DNA of 64,000 nt, taken from NCBI GenBank assembly GCA_050699715.1, contig JBOHFR010000003.1:1-64000 (forward strand). The letters run 5' to 3'. A model generated the notes under the pieces. It saw nothing but the letters and a program-made list of their open reading frames with translations, was not told where the DNA came from and did not search any database. Position 1 is the first letter of the stretch. The number at the start of each line of letters is the position of its first letter. Source of the DNA: GCA-003244245 sp050699715. GTDB lineage: Bacteria; Actinomycetota; Actinomycetes; Mycobacteriales; Pseudonocardiaceae. This document shows positions 55,656 through 63,024 of the stretch, piece after piece. A program made the translations under genes and the position numbers.

Positions 55656-56224
55656 GCACACCACGTCGTGACAGAAGAAGGTCCGGACGTACCATTCCGG
55701 TAAGATCCACAGCTGACGGCTTACAGAAGTTAGCACCCGAGGATTTCGCTTGGTGTATCCACCAATCGTTGCAGGACTGGACGGCCAAGGTCGACACAAA
55801 GGCATCAATTGTAATGGCCCTGGAAACAGGATTGTCGAGTATCATCCTCGCCTTCTCGGACTCGGTCAGATTCCCTAACCATCCGGACGGCGCTCTGTTC
55901 TGGGCACACCGCAGCGGTCTTGTGCTGTTGTTCGTGTCAATAGTGCTGGCAGGCGCGGTGGTATTTCCCCAGATCAGACACCGCTCGTCGGCCAGATCGT
56001 GGCAGGACAATTATCTCTACTTCGGACATATCCGTCACTGGCAACCCACGGAGTTAGCTGCCGAGCTGCTGTCCGGGAGAACACGTCGACATCTCCATGC
56101 GCTATCAACACAACTCGTCGTGATGTCTCGGGTCGTCTGGCGCAAACACGTGGCCCTTCAGTGCTCCATGCTCTGTGCGCTGCTCGGATGCATCGCGATC
56201 GGGGTTACATTGATCCCAAAATGA
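55652..56224 (+). CDS. Pycsar-effector-like (DUF5706-type) membrane protein
   Basis: This 190-residue protein contains a helix LQDWTAKVDTKASIVMALET followed by a first membrane segment (GLSSIILAF), a second at about 85-108 (LVLLFVSIVLAGAVVF) and a third at the C-terminus (LCALLGCIAIGVTLI). The D-x-KA helix before membrane segments is the hallmark of the DUF5706/PycTM group, whose members disrupt the membrane when a cyclic nucleotide is sensed. The TTG start overlaps the vWA stop (TTGA). It is the probable effector of the operon. Confidence 0.7.
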   Translation: MSTPRRDRRRSGRTIPVRSTADGLQKLAPEDFAWCIHQSLQDWTAKVDTKASIVMALETGLSSIILAFSDSVRFPNHPDGALFWAHRSGLVLLFVSIVLAGAVVFPQIRHRSSARSWQDNYLYFGHIRHWQPTELAAELLSGRTRRHLHALSTQLVVMSRVVWRKHVALQCSMLCALLGCIAIGVTLIPK

Positions 56225-56503
56225 GCGTCTTCACTGATAGACGAAATTAGGCTGCGTTGCACTTCCACATGATCATACTTGTCAATACCAGTCGTCCATC
56301 AGCGCGTCACCCGGCCCCTGTTCGGTCGCCCGCCACGCCCTCGACCCTGGCCTACCTGGAGAGCGTGCCCGGGTTCGCCCAGGCCGTGAATCGACCACGA
56401 GCCATCCGCTCAGGGCCAGGGAATCACCGGACTGATTACTGTACGGCTAGGCTACATCGCTACTACACCGTTTCACCCTGGGCTGTCAAGTGGGCTTGAC
56501 ACC
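56225..56503. other. Intergenic stretch, nothing recognised
   Basis: These 280 bases follow the seven-gene operon. No coding frame or strong hairpin was seen. Confidence 0.35.
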
Positions 56504-56765
56504 GTGGATCACTATCGTGAGGGGCGGTGCTGCCATTGTGGCACGCAACTCGCACGGAACAATATAGGTAAGCAGATCCGCCGCTTGCCAGCTTGTGGAA
56601 AAGGAGAGAAACTACTCAGCCTACCAGAGGTACCGATGAATTCTGGGAGTACCCGTCTATGCGAGACGCTTTGGCCCGTCGCCATATGGGGCGCGTGATC
56701 CGTTCCTTCCACACCCGGTTTCTCGCATCGTGTCTACATCGTACGGCCGCCGACGCCATGACCGT
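56504..56765 (+). pseudogene. Truncated, frameshifted XRE-type regulator
   Basis: From a GTG, DHYREGRCCHCGTQLARNN is the N-terminal zinc-ribbon of a Pseudonocardiales regulator family. Near 56620 the reading must shift to DEFWEYPSMRDALARRHMGR then VIRSFHT, the start of the HTH domain. The rest of the usual protein is gone; the frame ends at about 56780. Confidence 0.75.
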
Positions 56766-56830
56766 TCAGGTCTCTTTCTGACATGGTGAGTCACCACAGC
56801 ACATCGTCATCGCGACGGGCGCTACCCATA

Positions 56831-57031
56831 TCACCGGGTACCTGCGCTACGACGGCACAACGGGCAGACCTGGTCGGGGTCGGGTGGCTCGCCACGCAGG
56901 GCCGTCGTACCGCGCAACAGCTCACGAGGGCGAAAACGGATACCGCAGGCGGCGGTGACCGTGCCGTCCGGGTGCGCCAGGGTGCCACGGTGAGTGTCCC
57001 GATCACCGATCGAACGCAGATACCAGGCCAT
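56831..57031 (-). CDS. Small zinc-binding-type protein
   Basis: This 66-residue protein (MAWYLRSIGDRDTHRGTLAH, AACGIRF, CPLCRR) is of a kind I recall in actinobacterial genomes: a short His/Cys protein with H-x-G, ACG and a terminal CxxC that could bind zinc. It starts right after the stop of the similar protein at 57034 and is likely cotranscribed. Confidence 0.6.
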   Translation of the reverse strand: MAWYLRSIGDRDTHRGTLAHPDGTVTAACGIRFRPRELLRGTTALRGEPPDPDQVCPLCRRSAGTR

Positions 57032-57033
57032 AT

Positions 57034-57312
57034 TCAGACACCCCGCTCGCAGGCCGGGCAGTGGAAACGCGCCGGGGCGGTAAGGGTCAAGGGCGACACC
57101 CGCACACCACACACAGCAGCGTAACGACCTCCCGCACGACAACCCGCGAGGAAAGCCTCCCTGGTGACACGGTGCGAGACGCAGGTCACCCCATCAACCA
57201 CCATCACAGTCCCCGTCGGCACAGGGGTGACGGGCGGTCGGGCCCGACGGCCCAGGATTGCCCGCAGGGTGGCAACACGACGGCAACAATGTCGTCCTCG
57301 TCTTCCTGGCAT
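57034..57312 (-). CDS. Small Cys-containing protein, partner of the previous
   Basis: This 92-residue protein starts at the ATG at 57312, eight bases after a strong AGGAGG. The C-terminal half (HRVTREAFLAGCRAGGRYAA, VCGVRVSP, CPACERGV) follows the same layout as its downstream neighbour, so the two are probably paralogous. Function unknown. It is divergent from the TPR regulator. Confidence 0.6.
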   Translation of the reverse strand: MPGRRGRHCCRRVATLRAILGRRARPPVTPVPTGTVMVVDGVTCVSHRVTREAFLAGCRAGGRYAAVCGVRVSPLTLTAPARFHCPACERGV

Positions 57313-57463
57313 AACGTCTCCCTCCTGACTTCCCCATACACTCAATGGGTGTGGGTCCCTGGGCTGCCACACCGCCGCCACACCGCAGACCCGTCTTGAT
57401 CAATCTCCCCGGCCAGTGGCACGCTTACCGGACGACCACCAGGAAGGAAGCCCGACTGAAGCC

Positions 57464-58663
57464 ATGTCCGACCAGCACCCGGCCCGAATGGGCGTGCGGA
57501 TCGCCGAGCTACGCAAGATCCACGGGATCACCCAGCAGGCGTTGGCCATGCGCGCCAAAGTGTCATACTCGCTGCTGCGCAAGGTCGAGCGCGGCGAACG
57601 ACCGGCGTCACCGTCGTTCATCGCGGCCATCGCCCGAGCACTCAGCGTCAGCGTGCTCGACATCACCGAGCAGCCCTACGGCGCCCGCGACGCGCACCCA
57701 ACATCGGAGCAGGCCGGAGTTCCCGCGCTGCGCCAAGCCCTAGTCGAGGGTGACGACCCCGAGCTGGACACCTCGCCGCGTACTCTGGACGACCTGCGCG
57801 CCGCAGTGGCCGAGATCAAGGAGTTCGATCGCCGGAGCAAGCATGCTGAGGTCGTCCGGGCGCTTCCCGATGTGCTGCGCCACCTGCACCGGGCCGTGCT
57901 CGATCTACCCAGCAACGAACGTCCCGGCGCTCATGACGTGCTCGCCGCTGCCTACTCCTACGCCATCACCGGCCTGTACCGGCTCGGACACCTCGATTTG
58001 TCGCATCTCGCCGACGAGCGCGCCCGCGCGGCCGCAGCGCATGGTGATGACCCGCTACGAGCCGCTGTCGCCGAGTGGAACCACTCCCTGATCCTGATGT
58101 TCGACGGCGCCTACCCCGCAGCGCTGCGCAGCATTGAGCGGGCCGACGCCATCGTGGACCTCGCGCCAGCGACTCCGGCTATGCCCGCAGTGCGGGGCGC
58201 GCTGCACCTTCGTGCCGCGATCATCGCGGCCCGCGCCACCAACTCCGGCCTGGCTGCCGAGCACCTGGTCGCCGCGCGGTCGCTGGCGGTCGATGGGCAG
58301 GACGAGGCCGACTTCTACGCCACCAGGTTCGGCCTGCCCAATGTGACCATTCATGAAGTCGCCGTACCGATGGAACTGGACGACGGCACCACCGCCGTCA
58401 CCCGGGCCGCCAAGGTGACACTCCCGGCGAGCACCCCGCCGTGCCGGGTTGGGCACTACTGGATCGACCTCGCCCGGGCCTGGCTGCTACACGGAGACCG
58501 GGCCCGGGCGCTGGACTCCCTGCAGCAAGCCCGCCGGATCGCCCCCCAACTCACCCGCTACCACCCCCAAGTCCACGAGACCGTGCACGTCCTCGCTGTC
58601 CGGGACGCCCGATCCACCGCCAGCCTCCGGCACTTCGCCGCCTGGTGCGGCATCCGTACCTGA
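57464..58663 (+). CDS. XRE-family regulator with TPR-like C-terminus
   Basis: This 399-residue protein has an HTH at about 12-65 (RIAELRKIHGITQQALAMRA, YSLLRKVERGERPASPSFIA). A long helical region with TPR-like repeats follows (ALRSIERADAIVDLAP, RARALDSLQQARRIAP). The start is probably the ATG at 57464; an in-frame GTG at 57416 is less likely. It is followed 12 bases later by the flavoprotein gene, which it may control. Confidence 0.85.
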   Translation: MSDQHPARMGVRIAELRKIHGITQQALAMRAKVSYSLLRKVERGERPASPSFIAAIARALSVSVLDITEQPYGARDAHPTSEQAGVPALRQALVEGDDPELDTSPRTLDDLRAAVAEIKEFDRRSKHAEVVRALPDVLRHLHRAVLDLPSNERPGAHDVLAAAYSYAITGLYRLGHLDLSHLADERARAAAAHGDDPLRAAVAEWNHSLILMFDGAYPAALRSIERADAIVDLAPATPAMPAVRGALHLRAAIIAARATNSGLAAEHLVAARSLAVDGQDEADFYATRFGLPNVTIHEVAVPMELDDGTTAVTRAAKVTLPASTPPCRVGHYWIDLARAWLLHGDRARALDSLQQARRIAPQLTRYHPQVHETVHVLAVRDARSTASLRHFAAWCGIRT

Positions 58664-58675
58664 CGAGCAAGGATC

Positions 58676-59254
58676 ATGAACGACCACGGCCAGCCGGTTC
58701 TCTACGCCATCGTCACCGGCTCCCCCGCCGCCCGCGACATCGGCAAGCTGGTAGACCTCGCCCACGCCGACGAGTGGGACGTCTGTGTGATCGCAACCCC
58801 AAACGGCTACCAGTTCATCAATGCTGACGCCCTCGCGACCAAAACCGGCCACCCCGTGCGCCACCAGTACAAGCAACCCGACGCGCCCGACGCGCTCCCA
58901 CCCGCCGACGCCATGGTGGTCGCGCCGATCACCTGCAACTCACTGGCTAAATGGGCGGCAGGCATCTCCGACACCCTGCCACTCGGCCTGCTCGTGGAAG
59001 CCGTCGGCAAACGCCAACCCGTCGTGGCCATGCCATTCAGCAACCGGGCACAGATCAATTTCCCAGCGATCCACGACGCCATGAACAAGCTCACCGCGTG
59101 GGGTGTGACAGTCCTGGCTGGCGACGACATCTACAAACAACACGAGCCCGGCACCGGCGACAACTACATTCACCTGTTCCCCTGGCACCTCGCCTGGCAG
59201 GCACTCCTCCACCACCCATGGCTCGACCCTGGCCTCTCAGCAGGTAAGAAATAG
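58676..59254 (+). CDS. Flavoprotein (PPC-decarboxylase/UbiX-like fold)
   Basis: This 192-residue protein is of the homo-oligomeric flavin-containing Cys decarboxylase fold: VLYAIVTGSPAARDIGKLVD, then DAMVVAPITCNSLAKWAAGI and PVVAMPFSN. The Asn and the PASANT-like segment are those that bind FMN. The reaction is unknown. It is linked to the regulator upstream and converges on the graspetide methyltransferase. Confidence 0.8.
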   Translation: MNDHGQPVLYAIVTGSPAARDIGKLVDLAHADEWDVCVIATPNGYQFINADALATKTGHPVRHQYKQPDAPDALPPADAMVVAPITCNSLAKWAAGISDTLPLGLLVEAVGKRQPVVAMPFSNRAQINFPAIHDAMNKLTAWGVTVLAGDDIYKQHEPGTGDNYIHLFPWHLAWQALLHHPWLDPGLSAGKK

Positions 59255-59285
59255 TTGCGTCTTTTTACATTCCGGTCGACGCAAC
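59254..59285. terminator. Bidirectional terminator-like hairpin
   Basis: GTTGCGTC (59254-59261) pairs with GACGCAAC (59278-59285) around a 16-base loop containing a TTTTT run. It lies exactly between the convergent flavoprotein and methyltransferase genes. Confidence 0.55.
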
Positions 59286-59291
59286 AGTGCC

Positions 59292-60467
59292 TTACAGCGG
59301 AAGAGGCCACCGGTATGTGGAGTCTGGGTGGTCGAGCCACACGTACTGGAGGGCGGTGTCGTGGTAGGCGGTCACGCCGAACTGCTCGACGTTGGGCTCG
59401 CCGAGCCGTCGCCACAAGGCGTAGCAGGACTCGACGGTGTCCCAGAGTCGCTGCGGGCCACCCTGCGCCACCGGAAACAGTCCGTCGTCACCCGGGTGCA
59501 GCCCTGCGGTGAACCAGCTGCCGTCGGTGCAACGCCCGGACAGCTCCGCGCCACGAAACGGGCGCAGGAAACCACGCAGGCGCCGGCCGGCCAGGTGAAG
59601 TTGCGCCATAAATCGAAGCGAGGGGTTGTCTGCCACCAGTCCTGGGCTGACGGGGGTGGTGCTCCGCTGCGGGTTGCGGTGGTCAAACACCTGGTCCCAG
59701 GTCTCACCATCGCGATGCGGGCTGTCCAACCGGGTCCGCAGGGGCATGAACGCTCCGGGAAGGTTTAGCAACGTCCCCTGGACAACCTCACCGTCCATCC
59801 CAGTCAACCGCAGCAACGAGCCGGCAAGGCTTCCACGCAAGTCAACGACGATGGCTCCGCCGGGGGCGAGCTGAGAGATCCATGCCGACGGAATGTGGTC
59901 GGTGGCCGCGGTGACGATGATCCGGTCGAACGGGGCCGCCCCGGCGAGCCCGGCCGCTCCGTCTCCGGTGTGCACGGCCGGGGTCAACCCGACGGCGGTA
60001 AGCGCTTGGCGAGCCGCGTCGGCCAACTGTGGGTCAAGCTCTACGCTCACTACATTGTCTGCTCCGACCCGGTGGCAAAGCAGTGCGGTGTGGTAGCCGG
60101 TACCGGTGCCGATCTCCAGGACCCGGTGGCCGGGCTGGAGATCGAGGGCTTCCAGCATCCCGGCCATGACAGTCGGCATCGAGCTGGAACTGGTGGGGGC
60201 ACCCGCCCCATGGGCCAGATCAGGCGCCGGGGTCAGTTGGACCGTGAGCGCCTCATCGGTGTAAACGCCACGCAGCCACTGCTCGTGCTGCTGGGGGGCA
60301 GTCCCGTCCACCAGCACCTCGCGCCCTGACTCCGAGCGGTAGAACCGGGGAACGAACATCTCCCTCGGCGTGTCCTCAAAAGCTCGCCGCAACCAGGGAC
60401 TGCGCACGGCCCCACTGCTGACCAACGCACCCGCCAGGTCCCGGCGGTGCGCCACCGCGCTGGTCAT
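59292..60467 (-). CDS. tgmC: Isoaspartate-methyltransferase-like enzyme of the graspetide cluster
   Basis: This 391-residue protein has an N-terminal PIMT domain (SAM loop RVLEIGTGTGYHTALLC near residue 117; FDRIIVTAATDHIPSAW) and an extra C-terminal domain (about 250-391) typical of RiPP-cluster members. In imiditide clusters such enzymes methylate an Asp of the peptide, which then cyclises to aspartimide. The ATG at 60467 overlaps the ATP-grasp stop (ATGA). With the maturase apparently damaged, its substrate may no longer be made. Confidence 0.85.
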   Translation of the reverse strand: MTSAVAHRRDLAGALVSSGAVRSPWLRRAFEDTPREMFVPRFYRSESGREVLVDGTAPQQHEQWLRGVYTDEALTVQLTPAPDLAHGAGAPTSSSSMPTVMAGMLEALDLQPGHRVLEIGTGTGYHTALLCHRVGADNVVSVELDPQLADAARQALTAVGLTPAVHTGDGAAGLAGAAPFDRIIVTAATDHIPSAWISQLAPGGAIVVDLRGSLAGSLLRLTGMDGEVVQGTLLNLPGAFMPLRTRLDSPHRDGETWDQVFDHRNPQRSTTPVSPGLVADNPSLRFMAQLHLAGRRLRGFLRPFRGAELSGRCTDGSWFTAGLHPGDDGLFPVAQGGPQRLWDTVESCYALWRRLGEPNVEQFGVTAYHDTALQYVWLDHPDSTYRWPLPL

Positions 60468-61123
60468 GCCGCACCCACCAGCTCGTCAGCGATCGCCTCG
60501 GCGATCGGCAAGCGGGTCTGCTCGGCCAGCCAGCCCCACTGCCCAGCCGGGTTGCATTCCAAAAACCACCACCGGCCGTCCGGGGTGACCGAGAAATCGA
60601 ACGCCCCAAAGGTGGACAGCGACTTGTACACCAGAGCGCCACCCACTTCGGCGGCGAACTCGCGTGCCCGGGCGCCCATGTTGGTCACCAGCGACCGCGG
60701 GACGCTCAGCCCGCACCGCATGGCGACGCTGAGCTGCCGAGGCTTGTACGAGGCATCGGCCACCGCGCTCGGATGGTCAATCCACCTCCACGGCTGGGCG
60801 CAGAGCGCACCCCCCAGCCCATACACCGACTCCAACGTGGCAAATCGCCGCTCCGGCGCCGACATCCCCTCCGGGAACGCGAAACGGGCAGGACTGCGTC
60901 GATACACACTACGCACCAACCCCAGATCGACTCGCTGCCCGCGCGCGCAAAGCCACCCCGGTGAGTCGATCCGGTCCGGAGTAGCGGCCATAGATAACGC
61001 ACTGGGGAAGTCGGCGGTGTCGATCCGCGCGACCACAGCGCCACGGGCGACCAACGCATCGATAACCAGATCGGCAGTCACGTCCCCAACCTGCGCAATC
61101 ACCAGCACAGTAGGCGCGCTCAC
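60464..61123 (-). CDS. tgmB: ATP-grasp graspetide maturase with central deletion
   Basis: Family members join side-chain carboxylates to hydroxyls or amines in the precursor, using ATP. The 219 residues here fall well short of the usual roughly 310-330. The N-terminal part (VLVIAQVGDVTADLVIDALV, YRRSPARFAFPEG) and C-terminal part (GAFDFSVTPDGRWWFLECNP then AGQWGWL, metal-binding Glu/Asn) are good. They meet directly after GALVYKSLS, so about 90-100 residues that normally form the rest of the ATP-grasp lobe are absent without loss of frame. The GTG start at 61123 overlaps the precursor stop. Confidence 0.8.
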   Translation of the reverse strand: MSAPTVLVIAQVGDVTADLVIDALVARGAVVARIDTADFPSALSMAATPDRIDSPGWLCARGQRVDLGLVRSVYRRSPARFAFPEGMSAPERRFATLESVYGLGGALCAQPWRWIDHPSAVADASYKPRQLSVAMRCGLSVPRSLVTNMGARAREFAAEVGGALVYKSLSTFGAFDFSVTPDGRWWFLECNPAGQWGWLAEQTRLPIAEAIADELVGAA

Positions 61124-61404
61124 TCCTCGTCCATCTCGACATAGTGGACAGTGTCCGGCTTGACACCGCTCACCCTGCCGTCGTCGGTGAGCTGCGTCTC
61201 CTCGATCCTGGTCCGCTGCGTCGGCCTCTTGCTGTGCTTGCCACACTCCACCGGCCGCACGGCATACCGCAACCCGAACGGCCGCGTAGCCGGCCCAGAT
61301 GGCACCGCTGAACTCGGCGTGACCCGACCCTCACTCGGTGAGAGCGGAAACCGGCTAGTGAAGGGCATCAACGGGTCCGCAGCTCCAGGCACAGGCTCAA
61401 TCAT
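61120..61404 (-). CDS. tgmA: Putative graspetide precursor peptide
   Basis: This 94-residue peptide starts MIEPVPGAADPLMPFTSRFP. The leader motif RPFGLRYAVRPVE (about 46-58) fits the conserved recognition segment of ATP-grasp RiPP precursors. The C-terminal third is rich in Thr, Asp and Glu (RIEETQLTDDGRVSG, DTVHYVEMDEE), as needed for ester or amide links and aspartimide. The stop overlaps the maturase GTG. It is divergent from the pentapeptide gene. Confidence 0.75.
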   Translation of the reverse strand: MIEPVPGAADPLMPFTSRFPLSPSEGRVTPSSAVPSGPATRPFGLRYAVRPVECGKHSKRPTQRTRIEETQLTDDGRVSGVKPDTVHYVEMDEE

Positions 61405-61532
61405 GCGTTGAGCGTAGATGTTTCGACGACCAAAGCCACGGCCGCGCTGGGCGGACTCTGGTGATAGACGCGGGAAACCCGGTGCGGGCATGCTGATCTT
61501 AGGGATCCACGGGGAAGGGAGAACCCGGCACG

Positions 61533-62618
61533 ATGCGGGCAAGCCGGGACAGTTGGTGGCTCTTGATCACCATACTGTTGGCGGTGGCGCTATTCGGCGT
61601 GGCCACCGCCCTGCTGCTATCGCTTGATCCGAGAACCTCCGGGGCGGAGGCCGTCCGGACCGGAGGGCTGGTGTCCGCGGCGGTCGTCGCCCTGTACGCC
61701 CTGTGGCTCAACGACCGCCGGCGACGGGTGGAGGAATCTCGTCACGAGCTGGAACGGAGCAACCATGAGCAGGATCGGGAGCGCGTGGCCGACGAGCGGT
61801 TCGCCCGTTCGGTCGAGCTTCTCGGACACCAGGCCGACCAGGTCCGGGTCGGTGCGCTGCACGCGTTGGCTGGTCTGGCCCGCAGCCGGCCAACTTATGT
61901 CCAGACGGTGCTCGACGTGGTCTGCTCGTACCTGCGTCGCCCCTTTGACCACCCGGACTACCTGCAAGGCCGGATGGGTGAGCGTCCCCAGTGGGCGCCG
62001 GCCGACGAGCGGGACGCCGACCGGGAGAGACAGGTCCGGCTGGCGGCGCAACGGGTGATCAGTGAGTTGGTGCCCGACCGCCACCGTAGCCCCGGCACGC
62101 TCCCCGACTTGGATCTCACCGGCGCGGTACTGGACTACCTGGACCTGTCCGGCAAGGTCATCCACCAGCTCGTCCTGCGTGATGCGCAGCTGCACGGCAC
62201 CAACCGATTCAGCGCCACCGAGATCCGCGGGGATGTGTGGTTCACTCGTGCCGAGTCACACGGCAGGCTGACGTGTGACGGTGTGGTTTTTTGCGGCGGG
62301 AGCAACTTTCCGCACATGATCGCACACGGCCGGGTCTCGTTCGAGGGTGCCCACTTCCGGGAGGGTGCGGTGTTCTTGTCCGCGGAGTTCCACGGGCCAG
62401 TGACCTTGGCCGGCAGCACGTTTGACAAGTCCGTAGACCTGCGGCGCACCGTGTTCCGCGATGACCTCGACCTCCGTGGCCAGTTGCCTTACCCTGTTCG
62501 CCCAGGTACGGGCGGGATGACGGTGGACCCCAGCCGCGACATTCGTCTTCCCGACGGGTGGATGGTGCGCGACGACGGGCGGATCGGTCGAATCGGCGGC
62601 CCCGAGGATCAACCGTGA
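61533..62618 (+). CDS. Membrane protein with pentapeptide-type repeats
   Basis: This 361-residue protein has two membrane helices (about 8-31 and 44-60) and a charged helical region (RRRRVEESRHELERSNHEQD). A C-terminal right-handed beta-helix made of A[DN]LXX-like repeats follows (LDLTGAVLDYLDLSGKVIHQ, LVLRDAQLHG, VSFEGAHFREGAVFLSAEFH). Proteins of this layout are common in actinobacteria; function unknown. It is divergent from the graspetide genes. Confidence 0.8.
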   Translation: MRASRDSWWLLITILLAVALFGVATALLLSLDPRTSGAEAVRTGGLVSAAVVALYALWLNDRRRRVEESRHELERSNHEQDRERVADERFARSVELLGHQADQVRVGALHALAGLARSRPTYVQTVLDVVCSYLRRPFDHPDYLQGRMGERPQWAPADERDADRERQVRLAAQRVISELVPDRHRSPGTLPDLDLTGAVLDYLDLSGKVIHQLVLRDAQLHGTNRFSATEIRGDVWFTRAESHGRLTCDGVVFCGGSNFPHMIAHGRVSFEGAHFREGAVFLSAEFHGPVTLAGSTFDKSVDLRRTVFRDDLDLRGQLPYPVRPGTGGMTVDPSRDIRLPDGWMVRDDGRIGRIGGPEDQP

Positions 62619-62694
62619 CACTGTACAACGTATATCTCGTCAGTATATCCTGGGGTCGTTCAACGGGGAGCGACGATTCCGAGAGGAGGATGCC

Positions 62695-62970
62695 GTGATG
62701 ATGCCTCAGGTTTATTTCCCTGGAGCGACACGGTTCGCGCTGGCCTGCTGGTACTGCGCTGGTCGTGGCGACGGGATATACCTGGGCACCGCATCCTCCC
62801 AGCTTGCTCCGATGGACAAGTTGCTTATTACGCCTTTCCCTCGGGGTCTGGGGTCTGATACGCGCCGGGACCTCGCCGCCACGCCCCGCGCTCCCACCCA
62901 GTCAAGCCCAGTCAAGCCCAGTCGAGCCCAGTCGAATCCAACGCAGTCGAATCCGACACGGCCGGGTTAG
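62695..62970 (+). CDS. Hypothetical small ORF
   Basis: The 91-residue frame starts at the GTG/ATG run at 62695-62703, preceded by GAGAGGAGG. The first 60 residues (MMMPQVYFPGATRFALACWY) look unlike any family. The C-terminus is the translation of a short DNA repeat. The ribosome site argues for translation; everything else is uncertain. Confidence 0.35.
   Translation: MMMPQVYFPGATRFALACWYCAGRGDGIYLGTASSQLAPMDKLLITPFPRGLGSDTRRDLAATPRAPTQSSPVKPSRAQSNPTQSNPTRPG
62899..62953. repeat. Short tandem repeat CAGTC[AG]A[GA][CT]C
   Basis: Four contiguous 10-base copies run from 62899 to 62938 (CAGTCAAGCC twice, CAGTCGAGCC, CAGTCGAATC), and a fifth (62944-62953) follows after five bases. It lies about 70 bases upstream of hppD. 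Confidence 0.85.
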
Positions 62971-63024
62971 CATCGGAGTAGGGGCCGCATGGTCTCGGCC
63001 GCAGGCAACCGCGGAGCGCGCGAT

